This document shows positions 7,113 to 13,973 of a DNA stretch of 14,376 nucleotides, piece by piece. The notes below the pieces were generated by a model, which was not told the origin of the DNA, did not search any database, and worked only from the letters and a program-made list of their open reading frames with translations. The DNA is from Lachnospiraceae bacterium (GTDB lineage Bacteria > Bacillota > Clostridia > Lachnospirales > Lachnospiraceae), in assembly GCA_019420465.1 (NCBI GenBank), contig JAHZHB010000080.1, positions 1 through 14,376 of the forward strand, given 5' to 3'. Position 1 is the stretch's first letter. Every line of letters starts with the position of its first letter. Made by a program: the position numbers and the translations under genes.

Positions 7113-8447
7113 TTAACCTTTTCTTTCAGGAAAAAAAGCAATCACATATACAATAAACCGCACGAGCCAGTCCATAAACATGGCATACCATACGCCGAGA
7201 ACACTCATGTGCAGGATTTTAATAAAGATATAGGCAAGTCCGATGCGGCAGCTCCACATGGTAAGGAGCGCTACGATCATAGTAAATGTTGCTTTACCGA
7301 TAGCTCTGAAATAATATGGCAATAGAAAACCAATTGGCCAGAGCACCATAGCTATAGTATGAGCAGTGAGAAGTCTGCCCGCCAACAGCGCAGATTCACC
7401 GGTCAGATGATATGCACCAATAAATTGCCATCTTCCTGCAAACATAATAATACAGATCACAACCAGCAAAGCATAATTCAGTAAAAGTAAAAGCTTCATA
7501 TACTGTTTTGCCTGTTTCTTTTCCCCTGCACCATAACACTGACCCACCACAGTGAGAGTAGCTGCTCCAAGTGCATTTCCCGGTAAGTACAGATATGTAA
7601 CCAGATTAGAGGCTACAGCAAAACCAGCTATAGAAGCCGTACCAAGTGTGGAAACAAGACTCTGTAGCATCAGTTTACCAAACTGAAAAACACTGCTCTC
7701 CACACCATTCGGAACACCGATCCGCAATATTCTTTTCATCAGCATATAATCTGGTATGCATGCCTTTATATTCTGTATCTTCGCCCTGCTGTTACTCTTT
7801 TCCAGCATTATAAGCATGCCCGCAGCCCCTGATATTCTGGCGATCAATGTCGGTATGGCAACACCCTCTACCCCCATTTTCAGAACAAAAATGCAAATCG
7901 CGTTTCCCACGATATTCACGCCATTCATAAACAGTGAAAACAGCATTGCAATCCGTGTATTCCCTTCTGCCCGAAACACAGCAGCCGCAGAATGATATAT
8001 GGCCAGAAAAGGAAAAGAAATTGCAGTAATCCGCAGATATATACCGGCATCTGCCAAAACTGCAGGTTCCACCTTACCAAACAACAGACGTAACAGTCCG
8101 TTTCCTCCGACTATAAAAAACAGCATCACACAGGCTGTCAAAAAAGAAGTCAGAACCAATAGCTGCGCTGTCGTTTTCCCTGCTTTTTCCTGATTCTCAG
8201 CGCCAATATACTGTGCACATACCACTGTTCCGCCAGCTGTTAATGCAAACAACACCTGAATTATCAGGTTGTTTACTGCATCTACCAGGGAAACACCTGA
8301 AACTGCTGCCTCTCCGATCACAGCAACCATCAGGACATCCACCATACCAACCAACACTGTCAGAAGCTGTTCTACCAGAAGCGGCCAGATCAGATTAAAT
8401 AATTCTCTCTTACTAAATATTTTACTCTTTTGTATGTTCTTTACCAA
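7113..8447 (-). CDS. MATE-family multidrug/metabolite efflux transporter
   Basis: A 444-residue inner-membrane protein with about 12 hydrophobic segments in two similar halves. Members of this family export drugs or metabolites in exchange for Na+ or H+. Supporting stretches are LIWPLLVEQLLTVLVGMVD near the N terminus, GGTVVCAQYIGAENQEKAG after the second segment, YHSAAAVFRAEGNTRIAM, and in the second half LYLPGNALGAATLTVVGQCYG and YYFRAIGKATFTM. The start is TTG at 8447-8445: AGGAGG (8462-8457) is 9 bases away and an in-frame TGA stands two codons upstream, so no longer version is possible. An ATG at 8454 is in another frame and only two bases from the ribosome site. By eye the gene is richer in A and T than its neighbours. 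A TATAAT box lies just upstream and no terminator is obvious after it. The substrate is unknown. Confidence 0.93.
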   Translation of the reverse strand: MVKNIQKSKIFSKRELFNLIWPLLVEQLLTVLVGMVDVLMVAVIGEAAVSGVSLVDAVNNLIIQVLFALTAGGTVVCAQYIGAENQEKAGKTTAQLLVLTSFLTACVMLFFIVGGNGLLRLLFGKVEPAVLADAGIYLRITAISFPFLAIYHSAAAVFRAEGNTRIAMLFSLFMNGVNIVGNAICIFVLKMGVEGVAIPTLIARISGAAGMLIMLEKSNSRAKIQNIKACIPDYMLMKRILRIGVPNGVESSVFQFGKLMLQSLVSTLGTASIAGFAVASNLVTYLYLPGNALGAATLTVVGQCYGAGEKKQAKQYMKLLLLLNYALLVVICIIMFAGRWQFIGAYHLTGESALLAGRLLTAHTIAMVLWPIGFLLPYYFRAIGKATFTMIVALLTMWSCRIGLAYIFIKILHMSVLGVWYAMFMDWLVRFIVYVIAFFPERKG

Positions 8448-8475
8448 GTATCATCGCCTCCTGTTTGCAAACACA

Positions 8476-8481
8476 ATTATA
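8476..8481 (-). promoter_or_regulatory. Candidate -10 box for the MATE gene
   Basis: A perfect TATAAT lies 28 bases upstream of the TTG start, giving a leader of about 22 bases that just holds the ribosome site. No convincing -35 box is present at 16-18 bases spacing, which suggests help from an activator or a weak basal promoter. Confidence 0.5.
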
Positions 8482-8571
8482 CATTTTTAGTCTTATTTAC
8501 ACCACTGCCATTTTTGACTATCACTTTGCATAATTTCTCCTATATCCTGATTCGGGTTTGTTCCGTCCCTT

Positions 8572-8634
8572 TAAAAAGCACAGAGAGACAATGGCGGCAA
8601 TTACTCTGTCACCACTGTCTCTCTGTGCTTTTTA
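8572..8634 (-). terminator. Terminator of the ABC importer operon
   Basis: A perfect 19-bp inverted repeat (TAAAAAGCACAGAGAGACA at 8572-8590, its complement at 8616-8634) encloses a 25-base loop. It starts 36 bp after the ATPase stop codon. Because the outer pairs are A-T, either strand ends in a run of five T, so it can act in both directions. The long stem and loop are larger than a typical intrinsic terminator. Confidence 0.8.
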
Positions 8635-8670
8635 TAAAATGTCAGGCAAATGTCTGCAGCGTTTCCCGTT

Positions 8671-9465
8671 TTACGCCAATATAGCCTTATCGTTTGCAAA
8701 TTCCTCCCCGGAAACCACCTCAAACTGATGCAGCAGATCTGCCACCGTCAGCTTTTTCTTTGCCTCTCCGGAGATATCAAGGATCACCCGTCCCTCGTGC
8801 ATCATGATCAGACGGTTGCCATGCGCAATCGCATCCTTCATATTATGTGTAACCATCAGTGCTGTCAGATGATGCTGCGAAATAATCTGATCCGTCACCT
8901 TCAGCACCTTCTGTGCCGTCTTCGGATCCAGAGCCGCTGTATGTTCATCTAAAAGCAGCAGCTTCGGCTTTTTCAGTGTTGCCATCAGAAGTGTCAACGC
9001 CTGTCTCTGGCCACCGGACAGCAGACCAACTTTGCTCGTCAGGCGATCCTCCAGTCCCAGATCCAGGATCTTTAACATCTCCCGGTACTCTTCCTTCTCT
9101 TTGTGGCTGATACCCCAGCCAAGCGTTCTCTTCTTGCCACGGCGGGCAGCCATTGCCAGATTCTCCTGAATCTCCATCGTCGCCGCCGTACCTGTCATCG
9201 GATCCTGAAATACACGGCCAAGATACGCCGCACGCTTGTATTCCGGCTCACCGGTCACATTGATACCGTCCACCAGAATTGCCCCCTGATCGATCGGCCA
9301 CACACCGGCCAGTGCATTCAAAGTCGTTGATTTACCGGCGCCGTTACCGCCAATCACTGTACAGAAATCTCCCTCGTCCAGATGAAGATTTACTCCGCAC
9401 AGTGCCTTTTTCTCATTGATCGTACCGGCATTAAAGGTTTTGTGTACATCGATAATATCCAGCAT
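8671..9465 (-). CDS. ABC importer ATP-binding protein (COG1101-like)
   Basis: The cytoplasmic ATPase that powers the importer encoded with it. The 264-residue protein shows Walker A GGNGAGKST (39-47), Q-loop FQDP with Gln87, signature LSGGQRQ (149-155), Walker B LLLLDEHTAALDP with Asp173-Glu174, and the switch His207 in VTHNM. The His after the catalytic Glu, where many ABC proteins have Pro, is as I recall it in the COG1101 group that pairs with ABC_sub_bind lipoproteins. The ATG at 9465 follows AGGAGGAG with a 7-base spacer. An upstream in-frame ATG at 9585 would add 40 residues inside the permease gene and is unlikely. One base separates this start from the permease stop, so translational coupling is likely. 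It is the last gene of the operon, followed by a strong hairpin. Confidence 0.95.
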   Translation of the reverse strand: MLDIIDVHKTFNAGTINEKKALCGVNLHLDEGDFCTVIGGNGAGKSTTLNALAGVWPIDQGAILVDGINVTGEPEYKRAAYLGRVFQDPMTGTAATMEIQENLAMAARRGKKRTLGWGISHKEKEEYREMLKILDLGLEDRLTSKVGLLSGGQRQALTLLMATLKKPKLLLLDEHTAALDPKTAQKVLKVTDQIISQHHLTALMVTHNMKDAIAHGNRLIMMHEGRVILDISGEAKKKLTVADLLHQFEVVSGEEFANDKAILA

Positions 9466-9466
9466 A

Positions 9467-10438
9467 CTACTTCTCCTCCTTTGCCTGCCTATTTTGTAAA
9501 ACAGCCTGTGAATTTTTTGCTGCCTTGGCAAATGAGCTTGCCTTTCCTGCCCGCAGATACGGCACAGCCAGGAAAATAGCAACAATCACAGCGGTAAAGA
9601 GCTTCAGGTCGTTGGAATTCAGCTTCAGCCACAGAACGATACCGATAACAATATAGTAGATCACACCGCCCAGTGCCACAAACAGCATACGCAACATGAA
9701 ATTCATACGTTTTCCAATGATCGCATTACCAAAAACTTCACCGATGATAACCGCAGCCAGACCGATAACGATGGCACCACGGCCCATATTGATATCAGAA
9801 TATCCCTGATACTGTGCCATCAGGCCTCCTGACAGACAGACAATACCATTAGAAATTGCCAGCGCCAGCACCTTCATCGTATTGATATTGATACCATTGG
9901 CCTTACTCATGGACGGATTGCAACCCGTTGCACGGATCGCAGAACCAATCTCTGTACCAAAGAACCAGTACAACAGCCCGATCAGTACGGCAACAACAAC
10001 AGCCGCTACAATAATCGCCAGCACGATATTTCTCGCACTGATCAGCAGTGTATAATTGTTGACGTTGATTGCTTTATTTGCCGACATGCCCATGATATGC
10101 AGATTAATCGAATACAGAGCGATCTGTACCAGAATACCGGATAGAATCGGTGGGATGCCAAGCTTCGTATGCAGGAGTCCGGTCACAAAACCGGCAAGCA
10201 GTCCGGCTGCCACAGCGACAAGAAGTGCTGCCCAGACCGGCACACCGGCCAGTGTCAGTACAATCGTCACCGCACCACCGGTAGCAAAAGATCCGTCTAC
10301 AGTCAGATCGGCAAAATCCAGCAGACGGAACGTTACAAATACACCAAGGGCCATAATACCCCAGATCAGCCCCTGTGCTGCGCAGCCCGGAAGGGCTGCC
10401 AGCAGATTTAAGGGATTTAAAGATGCTAAATACGTCAT
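9467..10438 (-). CDS. ABC importer permease (branched-chain-type, COG4120-like)
   Basis: Membrane subunit of the importer, 323 residues. The N terminus AAQGLIWGIMALGVFVTFRL leads to the conserved DFADLTVDGSFATGGAV region. About eight to nine hydrophobic segments follow, broken by the cytoplasmic loop EIGSAIRATGCNPSMSKANG, which is the expected contact with the ATPase, and by GRGAIVIGLAAVIIGEVFG. The C-terminal tail is short, basic and hydrophilic. This is the family paired with ABC_sub_bind lipoproteins, related to the TrpY component described for a tryptophan importer in streptococci. The ATG at 10438 follows AAAGGAAG with a 9-base spacer. It lies 30 bp after the binding-protein gene and one base before the ATPase gene. 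An amino-acid substrate is plausible but not shown. Confidence 0.95.
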   Translation of the reverse strand: MTYLASLNPLNLLAALPGCAAQGLIWGIMALGVFVTFRLLDFADLTVDGSFATGGAVTIVLTLAGVPVWAALLVAVAAGLLAGFVTGLLHTKLGIPPILSGILVQIALYSINLHIMGMSANKAINVNNYTLLISARNIVLAIIVAAVVVAVLIGLLYWFFGTEIGSAIRATGCNPSMSKANGININTMKVLALAISNGIVCLSGGLMAQYQGYSDINMGRGAIVIGLAAVIIGEVFGNAIIGKRMNFMLRMLFVALGGVIYYIVIGIVLWLKLNSNDLKLFTAVIVAIFLAVPYLRAGKASSFAKAAKNSQAVLQNRQAKEEK

Positions 10439-10468
10439 AACGGTTATCTTCCTTTATTTACAGGGAAT

Positions 10469-11569
10469 TTATTCAGCCTCGATGGCTACATAGTCTTCCG
10501 GAATGGTCAGGCCAAGCTTGGTTGCCCTGTCAGCCATGTACTCGTATGTAACGTTCGGTGCAAACTGGATATCCATGTTGGAGATATCTGCGCCATTTTC
10601 GAGGATATCGTAAGCCATATCACCCGTAGCTTTACCAAGTTCATAGTAATCAATAGACAGTGTAGCCACGCCACAGCCCTTGCAGATACCTTCCTCACCG
10701 GCAACGATCGGGATACCTGCCGGATCAGCTACGTTGTTGATAGCTTCTGTACAGGAGGCAGCTGTGTTATCTGTCGGGATATACAGTACATCCGATGCGC
10801 CGCAGGCAGACTGTGTAACCTGTGATACATCGTTGGAGTCTGCAAAGGTATACTCTGTTACCGTGTAACCCATATCCTGCAGATATCCTGTGATCACTGT
10901 AGACTGGTATTTGGAGTTCGGCTCAGCGGAGCAGTACAGGATACCGACATTCTTGGCATCCGGGAACAGTGTATGGATCATATCTGCCTGCTGATCCAGC
11001 GGGGCCAGATCTGATGTACCGGAAACGTTGATACCTGTCTTACCTGTCCAGTCAGAAATATCCATAGCTGTTGCATAGTCTGTGATAGATGTACCGAGAA
11101 TCGGAATATCACTGGTAGCTGCAATAGCAGCCTGCAGAGAAGCTGTTGCATTACCAAGGATCAGATCATAGTTGCTGGATACAAACTGGTTGGTGATCGT
11201 AGAGCATGTAGCGGAATCACCGGCTGCATTCTGCTCGTCAAAAGTCACTCTGTCACCAAGCTTTTCTTTCAGTTCATCCTCAAAGCCTTTTGTAGCTGCA
11301 TCAAGAGCCGGATGCTGTACCAGCTGGCAGATACCTATCGTATAGGTCTTACCGTCTGTAGAAGCTGTCTCGCTTCCTGCTGCACTTGCCTCAGCAGAAG
11401 CCGATGCTGTGCTTTCTTCTGCTGCACTTGTTGCAGAAGCTGTGGATACTCCACTTGCTGCAGATGCTGCCGAAGAACCTGTAGCAGCGGAAGATGAGCT
11501 TCCACAGGCTGTCATTCCCAGTGCCATTGCTGCGGCCATTGTCAGGGCCATTACTTTTTTCATTTTCAT
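10469..11569 (-). CDS. ABC importer substrate-binding lipoprotein (ABC_sub_bind family)
   Basis: Extracytoplasmic receptor of the importer, 366 residues from the preferred start. The signal peptide MKMKKVMALTMAAAMALGMT ends in a lipobox with Cys22, so the protein is likely anchored to the membrane. Next comes a linker of about 50 residues made almost only of Ser, Ala, Thr, Gly and Glu. The folded domain opens with YTIGICQLVQHPALDAATKG and contains FDEQNAAGD, DLILGNATASLQAA, IPILGTSITDY, NVGILYCSAEPNS and VLYIPTDNT, matching the ABC_sub_bind (COG2984) pattern that includes TrpX. The ATG at 11569 follows GAAGGAG with a 7-base spacer; an in-frame ATG at 11593 would add eight basic residues but has no ribosome site. 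It is first in the operon behind a near-perfect promoter. No T-box leader is present, unlike the streptococcal tryptophan system, so the ligand is uncertain. Confidence 0.95.
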   Translation of the reverse strand: MKMKKVMALTMAAAMALGMTACGSSSSAATGSSAASAASGVSTASATSAAEESTASASAEASAAGSETASTDGKTYTIGICQLVQHPALDAATKGFEDELKEKLGDRVTFDEQNAAGDSATCSTITNQFVSSNYDLILGNATASLQAAIAATSDIPILGTSITDYATAMDISDWTGKTGINVSGTSDLAPLDQQADMIHTLFPDAKNVGILYCSAEPNSKYQSTVITGYLQDMGYTVTEYTFADSNDVSQVTQSACGASDVLYIPTDNTAASCTEAINNVADPAGIPIVAGEEGICKGCGVATLSIDYYELGKATGDMAYDILENGADISNMDIQFAPNVTYEYMADRATKLGLTIPEDYVAIEAE

Positions 11570-11644
11570 AACATTTCTCCTTCTCTTTTCCATGCTATCC
11601 TTTAGTACTTTTATGCTTTTATGTATAAAAGTTTTATGAGGTAA

Positions 11645-11672
11645 ATTATACCATGTTCCGCCGATATGTCAA
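11645..11672 (-). promoter_or_regulatory. Strong promoter of the ABC importer operon
   Basis: TTGACA (11672-11667), a 16-base spacer and TATAAT (11650-11645): both boxes are perfect. The start should fall near 11638, leaving about 70 bases of AT-rich leader with a weak 8-bp hairpin (11607-11614 with 11625-11632). So strong a core promoter for a transporter suggests control by repression, and a long dyad covers it. Confidence 0.88.
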
Positions 11673-11697
11673 TCCTCACATCGTCAAAACATGGTAT
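11648..11697. promoter_or_regulatory. 50-bp imperfect dyad over the importer promoter, candidate operator
   Basis: The outer arms ATACCATGTT (11648-11657) and AACATGGTAT (11688-11697) are perfect complements 40 bp apart centre to centre. Nested inside, CGATATG (11662-11668) and CACATCG (11677-11683) pair at six of seven positions. Eighteen of 25 position pairs are symmetric overall. The -35 box lies at the centre and the left arm runs into the -10 box. The arrangement fits two operators about four helical turns apart for one regulator. I do not recognise the motif. Confidence 0.55.
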
Positions 11698-11721
11698 TCT
11701 TTTTGATACTTTATTTCTGAG

Positions 11722-11744
11722 AAAGCTGTTTTTTGAACAGCTTT
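11722..11744 (-). terminator. Hairpin after the Ctp protease gene, weak terminator
   Basis: AAAGCTGTT (11722-11730) pairs with AACAGCTTT (11736-11744) around a 5-base loop, 28 bp after the protease stop. On the minus strand the stem ends in TTT and then C, so the tail is poor. On the plus strand the tail is TTTTAT. It may still separate the protease transcript from the importer promoter just downstream. Confidence 0.5.
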
Positions 11745-11772
11745 TATCTGTAATTTCCTGCTATGACCAGCT

Positions 11773-12954
11773 TTACTTTGCTGTTGCGCCGGAAGCCTTT
11801 TCCTTTGCAAGTTCAACAGCTCTATTCAGCTGTAAATCCTCTGTGGCATCATCCGGAAATTCGACTTCCACATCCGGTGTAATCCCTTCGCCGTGGATGC
11901 AGACACCATTCGGTGTATAATATTTTGCGATCGTCATCTTTATCGCACTTCCATCGGTAAACGGAAACGTCTGCTGTACGATACCCTTACCGAAAGTCTT
12001 TGTTCCCACCAACGTAGCGATCTCATGATCATGTACGGCTCCGGCAAAGATCTCGGATGCACTGGCCGAATTTTCATTGACCAGAACCACCAGCGGTATA
12101 CTGATCGGTGTCTCCCCTTCACAGGTATATTCTTTCTTTGTACCGTCCTTGGTCTGGGTATACACGATCATACCCTCCGGCAGGATCTGGCGAAGCGTGT
12201 CTACCACACTGTCCAGCAGGCCACCCGGATTGTTTCTGAGATCCACGATCAGCGATGTCATACCTTCATCGGTAAGCTGTTTGTAATACTCTGCGAACTG
12301 GTCCGAAGTCAGGCTGGTAAACTGCGCGATCTGGATATAACCGATATTGTCCTCCAGCATTTTCCCGCCTACGACCGGCACCTCGATCTCTGCTTTTTCC
12401 ACATCGACCTCATACTCCTCATCATCACGGCGCAGCTTCATATGTACAGTATCGCCCTCACCGTTTTTGATCGCTGCTGCGATGACGTTCAGATCATTTT
12501 CTGTGCAGACCATATCGTCCACCTCTTCGAGAATATCTCCCGCCTTTATCCCGGCTGTTTCTGCCGGTGTACCCTCATAGACACCTACGATCAGTACTTC
12601 CTTCGTATCGGCATACTGTTGCATGATCATACCCACACCACGGTAATCTCCCTGTGTCGTATTCATGATCTCTTTATATTCGTCCGCTGTATAGTACGCT
12701 GCATAATCATCATCCAGACCATTCATCAGACCTTTGAGCATATCGTCTGTCAGCTTGCTCTCATCGACCTCCTCCAGATAATGCTCATCGACCAGACTCT
12801 CGATCAGTCTGATCTTTTTCTGCGTGATCGCGTCCGTCGGTGCTACACCGCTCTGTGTAACCTGACGCACCCCGAGGATACCGGCACACACAAGGATAGC
12901 GATCACCAGTCCAACGACCAGTCCTTTAAAAAACTTGGAATTTTCTTCTTTCAT
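11773..12954 (-). CDS. C-terminal processing protease, S41 family, membrane-anchored
   Basis: Serine protease of the CtpA/CtpB group that trims C termini of exported proteins outside the membrane. From the preferred ATG (12954, after GAGG with a 6-base spacer) it is 393 residues; a GTG four codons earlier is a weaker option. Residues 10-29 form one N-terminal membrane anchor. A PDZ domain follows, with RGVGMIMQQ (105-113) and GTPAETAGIKAGDIL (128-142). The protease core has IVDLRNNPGGLLDSVV, the nucleophile Ser298 in NENSASASEIFAGA, Lys323 in TFGKG, and Gln327. The 25- and 4-residue spacings equal those of the known Ser-Lys-Gln triad, so it should be active. It follows ftsEX, as ctpB does in Bacillus subtilis. 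A possible own promoter (TTGTTA, 16 bases, TATATA) lies in the gap. Confidence 0.95.
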   Translation of the reverse strand: MKEENSKFFKGLVVGLVIAILVCAGILGVRQVTQSGVAPTDAITQKKIRLIESLVDEHYLEEVDESKLTDDMLKGLMNGLDDDYAAYYTADEYKEIMNTTQGDYRGVGMIMQQYADTKEVLIVGVYEGTPAETAGIKAGDILEEVDDMVCTENDLNVIAAAIKNGEGDTVHMKLRRDDEEYEVDVEKAEIEVPVVGGKMLEDNIGYIQIAQFTSLTSDQFAEYYKQLTDEGMTSLIVDLRNNPGGLLDSVVDTLRQILPEGMIVYTQTKDGTKKEYTCEGETPISIPLVVLVNENSASASEIFAGAVHDHEIATLVGTKTFGKGIVQQTFPFTDGSAIKMTIAKYYTPNGVCIHGEGITPDVEVEFPDDATEDLQLNRAVELAKEKASGATAK

Positions 12955-12996
12955 ATCGTACCTCACACTTTTCTTTTCGCACGTCTATATATATGC

Positions 12997-13026
12997 AAAA
13001 GAGCAGGTAACAACACCTGCTCTTTT
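12997..13026 (-). terminator. Terminator after ftsEX
   Basis: A perfect 12-bp stem, AAAAGAGCAGGT (12997-13008) with ACCTGCTCTTTT (13015-13026), has a 6-base loop and lies 38 bp after the ftsX stop. The minus-strand stem ends in TTTT before GC. Some read-through into the protease gene, whose start is about 40 bp further on, is likely because the T run is short. Confidence 0.75.
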
Positions 13027-13064
13027 ATCATACCAGACAACTGCGCGTCTGAACATCCTTTTTC

Positions 13065-13973
13065 TCAGACTTTCAGATGTTTGCGGATCGTAAACCGGCT
13101 GCCCACAAAGCCGATACCGATACCCAGGACCAGACCCACCGGCAAAAGCACGGCAAACACCTGCTTTACATCCAGGAACTGTACGATATCATTCAGAATA
13201 TGGAATCTGGTCAGCACAAAACTAACTGTTTTGCCATAGAGAACATATACCAGTCCAAGTGGAATCGCTGAACCAACCAATCCCAGAAGCAGACCTTCGA
13301 TCGTAAACGGCGCACGGACAAAGAAGTTGGTCGCACCGATCAGTTTCATGATAGCGATCTCGTTACTTCGTACAGAAATACCGACAGAGATCGTATTGCT
13401 GATCAGGAAGATGGATACCGCCAGCAGAATAATAATGATCGCAGCGGATACGTAGCCAAGCAGCTTGTTAAATGTACTCAGCGTCTGTGTGGCAGATTCT
13501 GAACTGTTGACTACACGGACACCGGAAAGGCCCTGAATATAGCTGATCAGCTCGTCCTGATTTTCGATCTGATCCACATAGATCTCATAGCTGGACAGTT
13601 TGGCTAACGGATTGTCTCCCTGAAAGCTCTCTGCGGCTGCCTCAGAACCCTTGAAATACTCATCACGGAAAGACTCCCACGACTCCGGTGCGGAAATATA
13701 ATTGACCTGTACTACCTCGTTTCTTGCATTGATCTCTTCGCCGATCTCGTTAATACGTCCCTGATCGAGTCCTTCATCAAAGAATACCGTCATCGTGACA
13801 TTTGACTCGGCATTGCGGACAATATACTGGAAATTGACCACTATAGAGAAGAACAGACCAAACAGAAAGATACAGGCACTCATCGTAGCGATAGAGGCCA
13901 CGGAAAACATCAGATTGTTCCAGATATTTTTAAAGCCCTGCTTAAAGGCATATACGATTGTACTAATCCTCAA
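13065..13973 (-). CDS. ftsX: FtsX, membrane subunit of the FtsEX division/cell-wall complex
   Basis: FtsX pairs with the ATPase FtsE and passes ATP-driven changes to peptidoglycan hydrolases outside the cell. The preferred start is TTG at 13973, 9 bases after AGGAGG, giving MRISTIVYAFKQGFKNIW, the usual family opening, and 302 residues. An ATG at 13994 in the same frame adds seven residues but has no ribosome site. Layout: cytoplasmic helix, first membrane segment near residues 22-47, an extracellular domain of about 120 residues with DPN-type acidic patches and FKGSEAAAESFQGDNPL, a second segment near 170-192, then RSNEIAIMKLIGATNFFVRAPF before the last two segments. It overlaps the end of ftsE by 11 bp, so the two are translationally coupled. 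A terminator follows. Confidence 0.95.
   Translation of the reverse strand: MRISTIVYAFKQGFKNIWNNLMFSVASIATMSACIFLFGLFFSIVVNFQYIVRNAESNVTMTVFFDEGLDQGRINEIGEEINARNEVVQVNYISAPESWESFRDEYFKGSEAAAESFQGDNPLAKLSSYEIYVDQIENQDELISYIQGLSGVRVVNSSESATQTLSTFNKLLGYVSAAIIIILLAVSIFLISNTISVGISVRSNEIAIMKLIGATNFFVRAPFTIEGLLLGLVGSAIPLGLVYVLYGKTVSFVLTRFHILNDIVQFLDVKQVFAVLLPVGLVLGIGIGFVGSRFTIRKHLKV

Noticed and set aside
9466..9585. A 40-residue N-terminal extension of the importer ATPase
   Set aside because: It would overlap the permease gene, whereas an excellent ribosome site stands before the ATG at 9465 and that start gives the normal ABC N terminus.
11570..11644. T-box or other riboswitch in the importer leader
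   Set aside because: The leader is only about 70 bases, AT-rich, with one weak hairpin, and no T-box sequence or antiterminator/terminator pair is seen.
11893..13239. A 448-codon plus-strand frame across the Ctp protease and the end of ftsX
   Set aside because: It crosses two real genes and a terminator on the opposite strand, is rich in Cys, His and Ile, and shows no recognisable domain.
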